Shown here one piece after another: positions 1 through 11,300 of a stretch of 64,000 nucleotides of DNA. Origin of the DNA: Heliocidaris tuberculata (lineage: Eukaryota; Echinodermata; Echinoidea; Camarodonta; Echinometridae); NCBI GenBank assembly GCA_025618425.1, contig CM046832.1, positions 63,429,108 to 63,493,107 of the forward strand. Reading direction: 5' to 3'. Below the pieces are notes generated by a model. The model was not told where the DNA came from. It did no database searches and was given only the letters and a program-made list of their open reading frames with translations. Each line of letters begins with the position of its first letter. Within the stretch, counting starts at the first letter, position 1. A program made the translations under genes and the position numbers.

Positions 1-1149
1 GTGCATTGACTAGTCTACTCACAAGTTGCCATAATGTTAATTTAGAATGTAAAACTTGCAATATCTCTGTATAGAAGTAACATTTGAAGCTCATGCTTTG
101 AATGTAGTACTGTATAACCTCATGGAACTCCTAACATACAGAGAAAAAGTTTTTGGTGATTGGTACACTTCATTGCCTCTGTCTCTTTCCTCCCTCTCAC
201 ACTGAACATGCACACCTTTTTGTTTCTCTTTTTCCTATTCTCTCTCCATTTTCCTACTTACAAACTGATACACAAATCTAATTCCATTTTCTGCTCTTCA
301 TCTCCTACTTCGTTCTTCCTCCATACATGAGACATGTCCATGAAAATTTACTTACAAAAACTGCATTTATTATAAAAAGAAAAGAAATGAATATCAGACT
401 ACTGCACAGTTCATAGTTTGCATACACATTATTCAAGGAAAAATACATACTGTCACTAAAAGATTATTCCACTGTGATTGTGAACTTTTATTACTGTTTT
501 TCAGATTATGAATTCCTGAAAAAATATATTAAGAAATGCATAATCTGATAAAAGTTCTGTATTTCTTTGGTCACAAAAGTGGTAATGTTGTGTGATCAGT
601 ATTTTTGCCAAAAAATGTTTAGGACGATCAAATGTATTCAAATTTATTGTCCTATCTTTATTCTCCCCTTGCTTCATTTTATCATCTATTTATCAACTTT
701 CTTCTTTATTTGTATTATAAAAGAGACAAAAGAGGGAAAATTGAATGATAATACATACCGGTAAACACAGTGACATCGCACTGCATTTAATTTCACCATA
801 GTCCAAATCTATTAAAATCTAATAAAAACTGGGTGGTTTCTTTAAACAATATCCATTTCCTGTGTATAGAGAATTTGATATGACAACATTTTACTTTATT
901 TTTGCCAAAATATCATTGATTTCAAGATTGATTCTAAAAGTAAAATGGGACAGATTTGTTGTAATGAAGAAAACAAATGTATAACAACTAAACTTTCTAC
1001 AGAGAACCTGAACCTGAAATGTCCACAAAAAAGGCAAGTTTGCAGAACATTTTTGAGAAAAAGATTCATCCAGGACAGCCCAAATGTCTTACAAATATAA
1101 TGCTGTCACATCAGAATGATAACATGTTGTAAGTCTGCTGCAGACCTAC
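1..1149. other. AT-rich flank below PPIL1, no gene seen
   Basis: Distal 3' UTR or intergenic sequence. It has no conserved protein, no RNA gene and no obvious inverted-repeat element. The one short open frame here (567-764) is low-complexity and resembles nothing I know. Confidence 0.5.
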
Positions 1150-1155
1150 TTTATT
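1150..1155 (-). other. candidate PPIL1 polyadenylation signal
   Basis: AATAAA on the minus strand about 210 nt past the PPIL1 stop codon. The distance suits a short 3' UTR, but no transcript evidence is available and the region is AT-rich, so chance occurrence is possible. Confidence 0.4.
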
Positions 1156-1362
1156 ATTGATTTATACAATGTTTTGCCTTGGATTATTAAATGTGACTGG
1201 TAAATCATCAATATGCAACACAGTCATGTTCATTCCATTCCACTAGACCGGATGAAACACCATCTTCAGTACATGAATGAATGTCACCCACACTGTCCTG
1301 TAGTCCATGCTTCAGTAAAAGGTGTACTCATAATAACAGTCTAATATAAAAAGAAGTGTTCA

Positions 1363-2682
1363 TCATGCATCTGGGTATGCCTTCACTATAGCAATGTCCA
1401 CTCTAGGTCTATCATCCGTATCTGTCTGGACCATACCCAGGCGTTTCAGAACACTGATCCCACCACATACTCGTCCAAATATGGTGTGCTTGCCATCTAG
1501 CCACTGGGTGGGGGCCAGGGTGAGAAAGAACTGGCTTCCATTTGAATTGGGTCCACTGTTTGCCATGGACAGGACTCCAGCCCCAGTGTGTTTCAGCTCC
1601 GTCGTGATCTCATCCTCAAACTGCTTCCCCCAGATGGAGTTCCCACCCCGCCCTGGAAGAAAGAAAAATATTAATAATGTGAAAGCTTTGACATAAGTGT
1701 AAACGCCGCAATCGTCTCGGGAACAGATGATATGACACCGAGCCTCAAATGGTTATGAACCATAGATTAATCTCATTCCCTGAAAGAGTTATGGATCTGC
1801 AGGTCTCCTTCCAGTATATGATGGTTTCCTAGTGAAACCAATGAAAAACAGTTCTAAAGACCAAACAGTAACACATATACATCCCAATATAATAAAGTAA
1901 TAATAAACCAAGACCACATCAAATTTTCTAAAAAGAGGCCTTAACAGATTTTTAAGATCTAGTGCAAAGTCAATTACTAGAGTGTATAGTAACGAATGCT
2001 TTTTTTTTCACTGCATACTGAGATATGTGTTGACTTTCTGAGTACTGATCATCCAGTGGAAAGTGAAATAAACTGTTGACAAATAATAGTAACAGAAACA
2101 GATGTTGCTATTATGATATTCTTCCATATACAGATAAAAAGGAGAAATAATTAAATTATTTTTGCCTTCATCAAAAGTTAAAAATCCTCTTTAATATTAC
2201 CACTCTTCCCTAATATTGTACACACATGATTGACAGAAGATCAAAGGTGGAAATTTATCTTCACTAAAATTATCACATTAGTTTTATATGAGAATGATTC
2301 CTATATTCCTGAATAGTACCTGTTCCTGTTGGATCTCCTCCTTGTACCATGAAGTCCTTGATGATCCTATGAAACTTGACACCATTGTAGTATCCTCTCC
2401 TTGCTAGCTCTGCAAAGTTCTGGCAAGTCTTTGGAGCATGTTTCCAATATAGCTCTACTGTAATCTTTCCCATACTGTAAGTATATGAATTTAAAAAGTA
2501 AAACATTAATGTATCAATCCATTTTCGTTGAAAGTAAAGAAATCCCTACCCATTTTTCTGTTGTATCTTGTTTTTCTGGCAACCAACACACACACACATT
2601 CACACTCAAATTTGCCATAAAAAACTTGGTCCACAGCGCATGTGCACACGGAAAAGATCCTGAATTTCTTTGTGTGCGTTAT

Positions 2683-2717
<35 letters not shown>

Positions 2718-4682
2718 AGTTCTTCAAGGTAGAGTTTGTTTTTTTTAATTTGTTTGCATAAAGCTTTGACCCCTCATGGAGACCAAGAGATGTACACAAT
2801 TTTAAATCACTAATTGCCAGAAATGTGCAAGATAAATGGTAGGATTTTTTTAAAGAACTGAATTTGCAACAACTATATCATTGTTTTTCTTTAATTCATT
2901 TTACATCCTCACATGAGGTCCTTCCTGCAAGGACTTCATGTGATGTCTGATTTGAAGGAGTGCAATTCATCATATGTTCATTTTTTTCCTTCTTCTTCTC
3001 CTTCTCCTCCTCCTCCTTCTTCTGCTCCTTCTTCTTCTGCTTCTTCTTCCTTTCTTTTCTTTCTTTTTCTTCTTCCTTCTTACTCTTCTTCTCTAGTCCT
3101 ACAATTACAATCATTTTTTTTTTTAATTCTTCCACTAGACTCTTGGATATTTCGTCTGATTTCTGCTCACTTGGTTCAGTGATATATCATTCGGCCTCGA
3201 TTTTGCACCCTAAATTCTCTCATCACACTCATATGGTCAAGGATTGTAATTCCGAACAGATTTTTTTACCGAACGTGTACTGTTAAGCGCCTAAAATGGA
3301 TTTTCATACGCGTGGAATTACGCGTATGAAAACCACACTATTGAAACAAAGGTTGTGTCTTTTTCCCATAGGTTTCACACGTTCGGAAATACAGTATGAT
3401 GGGGGGCCCCTTGTCTGCGCACCTTACATTTCACTTGAAATTGACAAGCTTTTCCCTTGGTATTCCTCTAATGACTGGCCTCTTTTTAATCCTCATATCC
3501 TAGAGAGTAACTGTGCCAAAAATCTGACTAAAATTCGAATAAGAACAATTTCATTTTCACAAGAATAGGCGAAGCTGTCATTTTGACACTAAAAAAGGGA
3601 AGGTTCCCTTGTCTGCGCACTCATTCACTTAACATGCAGTTCGGGATATTTTGCATGAAAGGTGGCGTTTTCAAGGCATGTGAGTAAAAATGCATAAAAT
3701 AGACGTTCTTCACCAGTTTTTCCTCATTTTTTCGCTGATACATATCATTAAAATTGATATGAAGATGATTGTGTTCGTTGCGTCTTTTGTGATGTTAGAA
3801 TTGCGCAGTTACGCGTATGCACAGACATGGGCACAGCGGACATGGGGCACCAAACCATACCTTTTTCAAGGGACCAAAACGCCGCGTCATTAGGAAGGGG
3901 TTCACTCGGAAGGGAATATCGTATTACTATTAAATCTACGTAGTATAGTCAAGGATTGTAATTCCGAACAGATTGTATTACCGAACGTGCAGTTAAGCTT
4001 GGGATTACGCATATGAAAACCACACTATTGAAACAAAGCCAAAGGTGTGTCTTTTTCCTATAGGTTTCACACGTTCGGAAATATAGTACCTTGTTCAAGG
4101 GACCAAAACGCCGCGTCGTTGGGAAGGGGTTCACTCGGAAGGGAATATCGTATTAAATCTAGGTTGTCTTTTTAAAATTCCATCAACTTCTTTTTCTGTA
4201 GGACTTTGAGCATTCATTATGTAAGTTTGACAGATATTCGTTCGATATTTAATTTTCTATCGTTGATTTTCTGAAAAGTGTTCGGACACTGGATCAACGA
4301 TTATACGTTGTCTTTTTAAAATTCCATCAACTTCTTTTTCTGTAGGACTTTTGAGCATTCATTATGTAAGTTTGACAGATATTCGTTTGATATTTTATTT
4401 GCTATCGTTGATTTTCTGAAAAGTGTTCGGACACTGGATCCACCACCATACAACCATACATAGCAGCACGCACAGTCACACATTTCAACATGTTCAATTT
4501 GAACAGACATTAAAATGAACGTCTGGGGCTACCCGTAGTCTATTCCTCGCTTCAAAGTTAAAACTACCGATATCATTTCATATTCACCTTTCTTTCTGAA
4601 AAAAACTTTCATGAAAAATATTAATATGCATACTTTACCTTGTTTCTAAGCAAACATTTGGCGGATTTACACTTGAAGACAT
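1363..4682 (-). CDS. PPIL1: PPIL1, peptidyl-prolyl cis-trans isomerase-like 1 (complete, 3 exons)
   Basis: Cyclophilin-type prolyl isomerase that in other animals works in the spliceosome, held there by SNW1/SKIP. Exons in transcript order: 4682-4639, 2474-2320, 1652-1363. They join in frame (44+155+290 nt) to 162 aa; human PPIL1 is 166. The start is the ATG at 4682, opening [15 protein letters not shown]. The 44-nt first exon ends AG before GTAAAG, and the first base of exon 2 completes Ser15. The core has [10 protein letters not shown] (23-32), [14 protein letters not shown] (49-62), GSQFF (105-109) and [12 protein letters not shown] (117-128). The catalytic set corresponding to cyclophilin A Arg55, Phe60, Gln63, Phe113, Trp121 and His126 is present at Arg51, Phe56, Gln59, Phe109, Trp117 and His122, so the enzyme should be active. 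Intron 1 (about 2.2 kb) holds direct repeats, a poly(C) run and a polypyrimidine tract. The protein identity is recognised from family knowledge; the splice sites are read directly. Confidence 0.97.
2685..2715. repeat. poly(C) run in PPIL1 intron 1
   Basis: About 31 consecutive C. It generates artificial poly-Pro and poly-Gly reading frames. Similar C/G runs recur at 4852, 5775, 5832, 9136, 10150, 32426, 48729, 50208, 51705, 51833, 61990, 63050 and 63080, a marked habit of this genome. Confidence 0.9.
2985..3125. repeat. polypyrimidine (CTT/TCC) tract
   Basis: About 140 bp of nearly pure pyrimidine on the plus strand inside PPIL1 intron 1, made of irregular TTC, TCC and TTTC units. The Lys/Glu-rich and Ser/Phe-rich frames across it are composition artefacts. 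Confidence 0.85.
3234..4163. repeat. degenerate direct repeat in PPIL1 intron 1
   Basis: Two related copies in the same orientation. Copy 1 starts near 3238 and copy 2 near 3950, both with TCAAGGATTGTAATTCCGAA. Both continue with an ACGCGTATGAAAACC-like motif and then TTTCACACGTTCGGAAATA. Both are followed by AAACGCCGCGTC and TTCACTCGGAAGGGAATATC (near 3879 and 4108). Copy 1 holds about 500 bp of extra sequence before the shared tail, so copy 2 looks like an internally deleted version. Confidence 0.8.
4164..4440. repeat. 144-bp tandem duplication next to PPIL1 exon 1
   Basis: The unit beginning TTGTCTTTTTAAAATTCCAT occurs at 4164 and again at 4308 with only a few mismatches, ending in GTGTTCGGACACTGGATC both times. 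It lies about 200 bp inside intron 1 from the first exon, so it may touch intronic regulatory sequence. Confidence 0.9.
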
Positions 4683-5772
4683 GATTTCTGAATGCAACCG
4701 GTCTCGTAAAGATTTTTGTTCCACACGCCAAAAAAATGATGTAGTTTAATGTTCAGACGTACGCATGTTTTTTTTTTCCCGTGTGTCTGCCGCGCCGCAC
4801 GCCCTCGATAAGCTAGACTATATACACTTGAAGAGTAGAACCCCTCGACACCCCCCCCCCCCCAAAAAAAACAACCCCAAATAAAATAAAGTTACAAAAA
4901 TAACAGCAAAATAAGTTTATCACATCTTTAATGTGTCATTTGGGTCGAAAATTGGAAGGGGGGCACAAAAACACGATGGGAGGGGCACAGTTTTCTTTGG
5001 TTTTCGTCATAGGTATGACAAATTGGGTATGAAAAGGGGGCATTGTGGACTGTGCCCATCCCCCCCCCCCCTCTAATTCTGATATCCCTATTATTTTGAT
5101 TAAGTCATAGAGAGTGAGAGAAAGAGAGAAAGAGAGAGAGAGCAAGTGAGGGCATGAGTGCATGAGTGCATGAGTGAGTGAGAGAGAGGGGAGGGAGCAG
5201 GTGGAGGGAAAGTGAGAAGGGGAAACTGACTTAAAAGAGATAGCTGGGAAAGGCAGGTAAAAGAGATAACCTAGAATGAAGAAGGAAATATCTTTTAGGA
5301 TTCAGCATTTGAAAGTTTCAGATATAATGTAGGCTGCATGTATGTATAACAACTCTATAACAAATATAAAATATAAAAGAATAAAAAATACACAAGTAAG
5401 CCAAAATGTACATGTACCGGTATGATAAATTCATTTTATTCTACATAAACTATACATAGTTGCCATCTACATGAGGTGCAATTTCATTGACATGATAAAA
5501 CACTGGGTAAACTATTCTGACAATGTCTAAATAACAGGCATGCATATATCTTCAATAATTAACAATTCAATGATAATTTTGCAACTGTGATATTCTGTAA
5601 TTACCCATTACAGCTATAAACACATAAAATACAAATAACTTTGGTGGTTAAAACCAGACGTCTTTATAATTATAATTACTTCTCAGATACAATGTATTGT
5701 TCTAGCTTTTAAAATCTCATTTTGGGCAAAAATTTTGCGTGTCAGGTGGAAAAAAAAGAAGAATTGTCGCCA

Positions 5773-5935
5773 ACCCTCCCCCCCCCCCCCCCCCCCCACT
5801 GAGCGACTTTTGGAGGGCTGGTGAATCAATTCCCCCCCCCCCCCCCCCCCCCCCCCGGAGGGACTTTTGGAGGGCTGGCGAGAATACAAAAATTTGAATC
5901 CCCCTCCAAGCAGTTCCCCAAAGTTGACAGCCCTG
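5773..5935. repeat. fragment related to the CAGTGGCGGAT-ended element
   Basis: Two C runs, each next to GACTTTTGGAGGGCTGG, then CCTCCAAGCAGTT and CAAAGTTGACAGCCCTG. The same blocks in the same order lie inside the element at 51627-51973 (near 51848-51928). This copy lacks that element's ends, so it is a partial or rearranged relative. Confidence 0.75.
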
Positions 5936-6613
5936 TAATATTTGGTAAGTATGATTTGTGATAAATTAACTTGTTCTGAACAAAGTTCGTCATTATGTCG
6001 TTTTTATGTTGGAAAATTCATGATTCACAATTTATAACACCATCTTGCATACTATTCCACATTATATGACATTATTCACCATAATTGTTAATCATTATTC
6101 ATTAACAAACATGGCTTGTACTACAAAAATTGTACCGACATGTCAAAGAAGTTCAAACCAAGTCAGTGTTTTTTTAATTTATTCTGTCTTGGAGAATACA
6201 GGTTAAAAATAAATCAAAAATAAAGCAATCAAACCTCTTTGTAAAAACAAATTTAGAAAGGTATCAAAAGTGAGCATCTCAGTTCTTATTCACTGAGTCA
6301 CCCTAAAGATCATTCTTCAGCAACTTTCATGAGTTTTAGACACACTTTGAAATACAAATTTGTGTTGTTGTGTGTGAGAACAGAGGAAGAAAAAGAACCA
6401 ATAATGATATAAGTCATAAAATCAAAATATCGTATGCAGCTATTTCAGCATTATCATTTCCTATGTTGTCTTGGGTGCATTTTTTCTTTTTAATGCCTAA
6501 TAAGAAAAACAAGGATTAGAACGGGTAAGAGGAAATAACTGATGATGTTTTTATTTTATCTTACAAATAAGAAAGATGCTTGTAGATAGGCAACCACGGG
6601 ATGTGGTCAAGAC

Positions 6614-7163
6614 TTTAAAGGGAAAGTCCGCCCTGGCATTAAGTTGTTTTGAATAAAGAAGAAAAAATGAGAGAAACAGATCAGTGAAAATTTGAGCAAA
6701 AATCCAATAAGAAATAATAAAGTTATGAATTTTTGAAGTTGTAATCAATCAAACACAAATTGGCGTATCTTGCGAGCTGCTCTCCCATTTGCTCAGTAGA
6801 GAAAATCTCATAAATTTTCATTTTCTTAGTGTTTGATGAAGGAAAAGATTTGTTTCATACAGGTTTTTTGTAAAAACATATGGGCAATGATTATATCTAA
6901 GGTGCATGTAGGCTATGATTGAATATTTTATTGAGAGAAAATGGAAATGAATAATTTTTGGGGTACAGGGCAAATGGGAGAGGAGCTCGCAAGATACATC
7001 ATGGAGTTGCCAATTAATTTGTGTTTGATTGATTACAACTTTAAAAATCCGTAACTCTCTTATTTCTCATTGGATTTTGCTCGAACCTTCACTGGTCGGT
7101 TTCTTTAATTTTTCTGCTTCTTTTAAAAGCAGCTTGTAATCAGGGTGGACTTTCTCTTTAAAG
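6614..7163. mobile_element. MITE with TTAA-flanked AGGGAAAGTCC ends
   Basis: About 550 bp bounded by TTTAAAGGGAAAGTCCGCCC on the left and the reverse of it, GGGTGGACTTTCTCTTTAAA, on the right. Inner sequence is also inverted: the AAATTGGC and CTTGCGAGCTG blocks recur in reverse on the other side. A sibling lies at 58116-58668. The TTAA flanks are compatible with a piggyBac-type target, which is inference. No transposase frame is present. Confidence 0.85.
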
Positions 7164-8099
7164 TAGATATTCAAAGCAAATCACAAATATGCTCAATAAT
7201 GTATCTCTAGAAACTAGAAAGCTTGTAGATGGTAATCGTATAAGTTTTATGTTAACTGCGTGTTTGATGATTAAAAAATAACACAAATAAAAACACTTCT
7301 CAGCATCTGGAATATCCGAGCGATTCGCCAGAAATATACCGATGTTTTCGTGACGTCACATCAGGTGACAATCCTGCCTAAGCAGACGACGTCCTATATC
7401 AAGTGAACGTTACTGCAATGCAATTATTTTTAAATTATAAAGAGTTTGGTGTGTTTCACCATGACCGTATTTCACATCATTCTAAAAGGGAAGTGAAACC
7501 GTTTCTAGTAACTAAAATCTTTTGTTTGTAAAAAGTCATGATAAGGGTCAATGATCAATCAAAGAAATCACACTTTCGAATTGTAAAGCTCGCTGAATTA
7601 TATCATGGATGGTATTCGTTCCCTCTTGAAACGCCGACATGCCGCGGTGCATGCAGCTGAAAATACAATGGCATCTTTTTTTGTTTACAAGCGATTGATT
7701 CCTTTATTTTTTTTAACGCTGCATTTTGCATCAAAATAATACCATGCAGGAAATTTAGAGTGAGGCAACAAATAAGCATTTATACTGACGCTAGTGAAGT
7801 AAGAGAAATAAGTGAAGATGAGATGACAAAACAGGCACTGAAAATGTATAAGATGTTATGGGGCATCGTCTGCTTAGGAAGGATTGCTCCCCGGTATGAC
7901 GTCACATATCTCAGCAGCGTTCAAAGAGCTCTATAGGTGCTATAGCGGGGCTGTGTTATATCATTTTATAATTGATAATAATCATTACTTCAAATGTTTC
8001 CAAGCGTTGAATTTTGATAACCTTGTTCAATCTAAGCTTCACCTATGCAATAATAAAAATTAAATCAATATTCAAAATCAATGAAATTCTACTTTAAGT

Positions 8100-8222
8100 C
8101 CTAGCTGTAGACCTTGGTAATCAAGGATAGGGAATCACCAAACAACACTGGTGTATTGACTTGGTTTTGAACCTGGAACCTCCTAGTTACCATACCACTG
8201 CTCTACCACTGGGCCATCATGC
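8100..8222 (-). mobile_element. tRNA-derived SINE head
   Basis: Read on the minus strand from about 8222, the sequence gives TGGCCCAGTGGTAGAGCAGT, a good match to a pol III A box. About 30 nt on comes GGTTCCAGGTTCAAAACC, matching the B box consensus GGTTCRANNCC. The spacing is tRNA-like but no cloverleaf closes, so this is a SINE head, not a functional tRNA. It starts about 80 nt past the TSR1 stop in the same sense and is probably transcribed within the TSR1 3' UTR. Confidence 0.6.
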
Positions 8223-8302
8223 CTCCTCTAGTATGTCAGTTATTATTCAATAGATCATTACAAATGAGGGCAATGAGTGAGAAAGAGGGCAGTGCTTCAG
8301 AG

Positions 8303-11300
8303 CTACTCCATGTCATCTGTGAAGTGCTGACTGGGTGCTGTTATATGAAGTGTGCGCACTCCCACTGCATCATAGGTCCACTTGGGATACATGCGTTTGT
8401 ATAGGTTCATCATTATGCAATCTTGAGACTTCATCTTCCCATCGAAAATGCATTTCATATGTCCATGGGTGCCTATAAAAACAAAATTATAAAGAAGAAA
8501 AAAAAAATGTTTGCATGCAAATAAAACATTTAACTAGAATGAAACTAGAATATCACTGAAGGTGATTAATACCCCCGCCCAAATGTGTGTGCCAAATTTC
8601 CTGAGCATTGCTTGAAAAATGAGGAAATAGTTCGATGCGCAAGATTTCAACCTGATTTATTGCCATAATATGCCGTTACCATGGCAACAGAGTTTCTGAC
8701 ACATTCAAAAAATATGTCTTGCACATCTCCATCCCAAGACCAATGTGTGTGGCGAATTTCATGAGCATTGCTCAAAAAATGAGGAAGTAGTTTGATGCGC
8801 AAGATTTCAACCTGATTTATTGCCAGAATATGCCGTTATCATGGCAACGCAGTTCCGACACATTAAAAAATTGATGTCTTGCACATCTCCATCCCAAGAC
8901 CAATGTGTGTGGCAAATTTCATGAGCATTGCTCGAAAAATGAGGAAGTGCTCGAAAAATGAGGAAGTAGTTCAATGCGCAAGATTTGCAACGGACCGACC
9001 GATCGCCCGACCGATCGCCCGACCGCCCGCTCGACAACACGCTGATTCCTATATACCCCCTTCAAACTTTGTTTTGTGGGGGTATAAAAAAGAAAACAAG
9101 AAGGATGTGTATCCGATCAGGGGCATCTGTCCTGGGGGGGGGGGGGGGGGGCAGTAAGGGGCATTAAATCCAGAGGTGTAAAACAAAATAAGGAAATATG
9201 ATGCAAAAATTGGGAAATGAAACCTCCAAACAATGAAATACAAAAGGTATTACACGATCAGACTTCAATTTTGCAAGAGCGCACAAATTCTCTAATTTCC
9301 CTGCTTCATGTAACTGTGGAGAAACTGGTAACTGGTAATTAAGAGGCATTAAAAAATCATGAAGGGTACTATATTCCTTCATTGCTCCCCCAATCCGAAA
9401 AAATGGATTGATGCCCCTGTATCCAATATTGACTGTCCAAAATGGAAGGGAAATTATACATTTTCCATTTCAGGAGTTCTATGACACATGCTCTGGTGAC
9501 AGCGGTAGTTATTGTTCACTAATCACATTCCTAACTTCAACCTTGAACTAAACACTATACCTATTAAATCCTAACCCCTAAACCTGACTTTCAACTCAAC
9601 TGCCACCCTAAACTTAACCTTACATTTTGACATTAAAACCACAGAGCAGTAGTTACCAGGGAAAATTATTTAAATTATCCACTATTCAAATAAATAAAAG
9701 CAATTCAATAGCATGCAAAGAATGTGATTGCGATTTTTGTAGTCTTAACCTTGTAACTTAAACTGTTATGTACAAATGACAAATAATAGGTCATGAAACA
9801 AAGTATCAAAGAAATATGGGAATATTCTAGAATAACAAATTTTGTCACATTTACCTAATGGTTCTTTGATGTGGCCTCTTCTCCCCCACTTGGTGCGTAG
9901 CTCCACTGGCTTAAACCACATGATATCCTCTGTAAATGATGTAAGCAAAGGAATAAATAATTAAATGAGTGACAAACACACAATATTGGTTATGCCACCA
10001 TACATCATACATATTATGCATAAGTAGAATATACAGCAATCACAATTCCATTCAATGTAACACAGATAATTCTTTTTTTTTTTTTTTTAATTGTTGAAAG
10101 GCCAACTTTTATTATCATTGTGGTTTTTGGGGTTTTTTTTTTTTTGGAGGGTGGGGGGGGGGGGGGGGGGGGGGGCTTACAGCTAGGATTACTCCACCCA
10201 GCAATCAGCAAGGTCACTGGAATAAAACTTCCCTTGCAATAATTCCCCACAAAGTGAGGGGATAATTTGACATTCTGGTACAAATGTATTTTACAACTTC
10301 ATTACAAATCATTAACATTATATCAGTAATACAGAGATAGATTACAGGTAATTTCACCCATTTGCAAGTCATAAATCTAGCTATGGACCATAATGAGTCT
10401 ACAGTCATTTGAGCAGCAAGAACTTAAGAGCAAACCCCAAAAGAAATATCTTTACACAAAATTGAAATGGGGGAGAATTAATGCACATTTTGTCTTGCCC
10501 AACTGAAAACTTGTCAAACATACATTCAAATGTGATTCCCACATGAGCAGCTGTCCTATCATTGCAAACAATGGTTCAGACACCTTCCTCATTTAGGTAG
10601 CTTAACGAAACGTTGTGGCGAGTAAGAACGCGGGAAAGACGCATAGAGGAAAACTGCAAGTTTTGTATGTGCTTATAAAATTAGAATCAGACATATATAT
10701 GAATAAAAATTTTCATATTTTTTTGCTTAAAATTGTTCAAATATTTGAATACTAATTCTACATTGTAATATTTTGAGTCTGCCTTTATAGAATAAAAATT
10801 ATGATTTTGAGCAAATCTGTCATATGCGTTTTTCCCGCGTTCTTACGCGCCACGACATTTCGCTAAGCTACCTTATGTACTGGCAAGCTGAAGTTATATG
10901 TCAGTTTTACAATTTCAAGAAGATGCTGTTTTGGTAATTGCACATCTTAAATACCTTTTGGATGTATCATAGGACTAATTTCTAATGATTTAAACCATCC
11001 TGATGAATTTGTTAAACAAAAGAGTAAATGCTATTTTCAAACTCACCTCTGTTGAAGAACATGTATCTAACCACAGCCTGTCTGTTGATAATCTTGAACG
11101 GATGACCACTGAGGACCGCTCTCTTGACCACTATCCTATCAGGATTGACCCCTAGCATTGTCCCTGTGGCTACAAGTTGATGGGATCCTACAAAACATAC
11201 GATGATAATCATCAAATCATCATCAAATAATCATACTCTATCACATGGGGTGTTCTACAAATTTTTTATACAAGATCATCTTCCTATAGCCTCTTTATGC

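Larger units (their letters stand above)
4683..8302. other. PPIL1-TSR1 intergenic region
   Basis: Holds the PPIL1 5' flank, poly(C) runs, a GA-rich patch (5105-5220), a repeat shared with the 51.6-kb element (5773-5935), a MITE (6614-7163) and the SINE head below TSR1. No coding exon was found. No TATA box or other defining promoter motif for PPIL1 could be fixed. Confidence 0.6.

Noticed and set aside
2485..2799. Open frames with poly-Pro or poly-Gly over C/G runs (also near 5683, 9049, 10014, 13409, 51604, 62939)
   Set aside because: Composition artefacts of homopolymer runs; no conserved flanking protein sequence or splice context.
2896..3182. Lys/Glu-rich and Ser-rich frames
   Set aside because: Both strands of a polypyrimidine tract within PPIL1 intron 1.
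8100..8222. Functional tRNA gene on the minus strand
   Set aside because: A and B boxes are present but no acceptor stem or cloverleaf closes; a SINE head explains it better.
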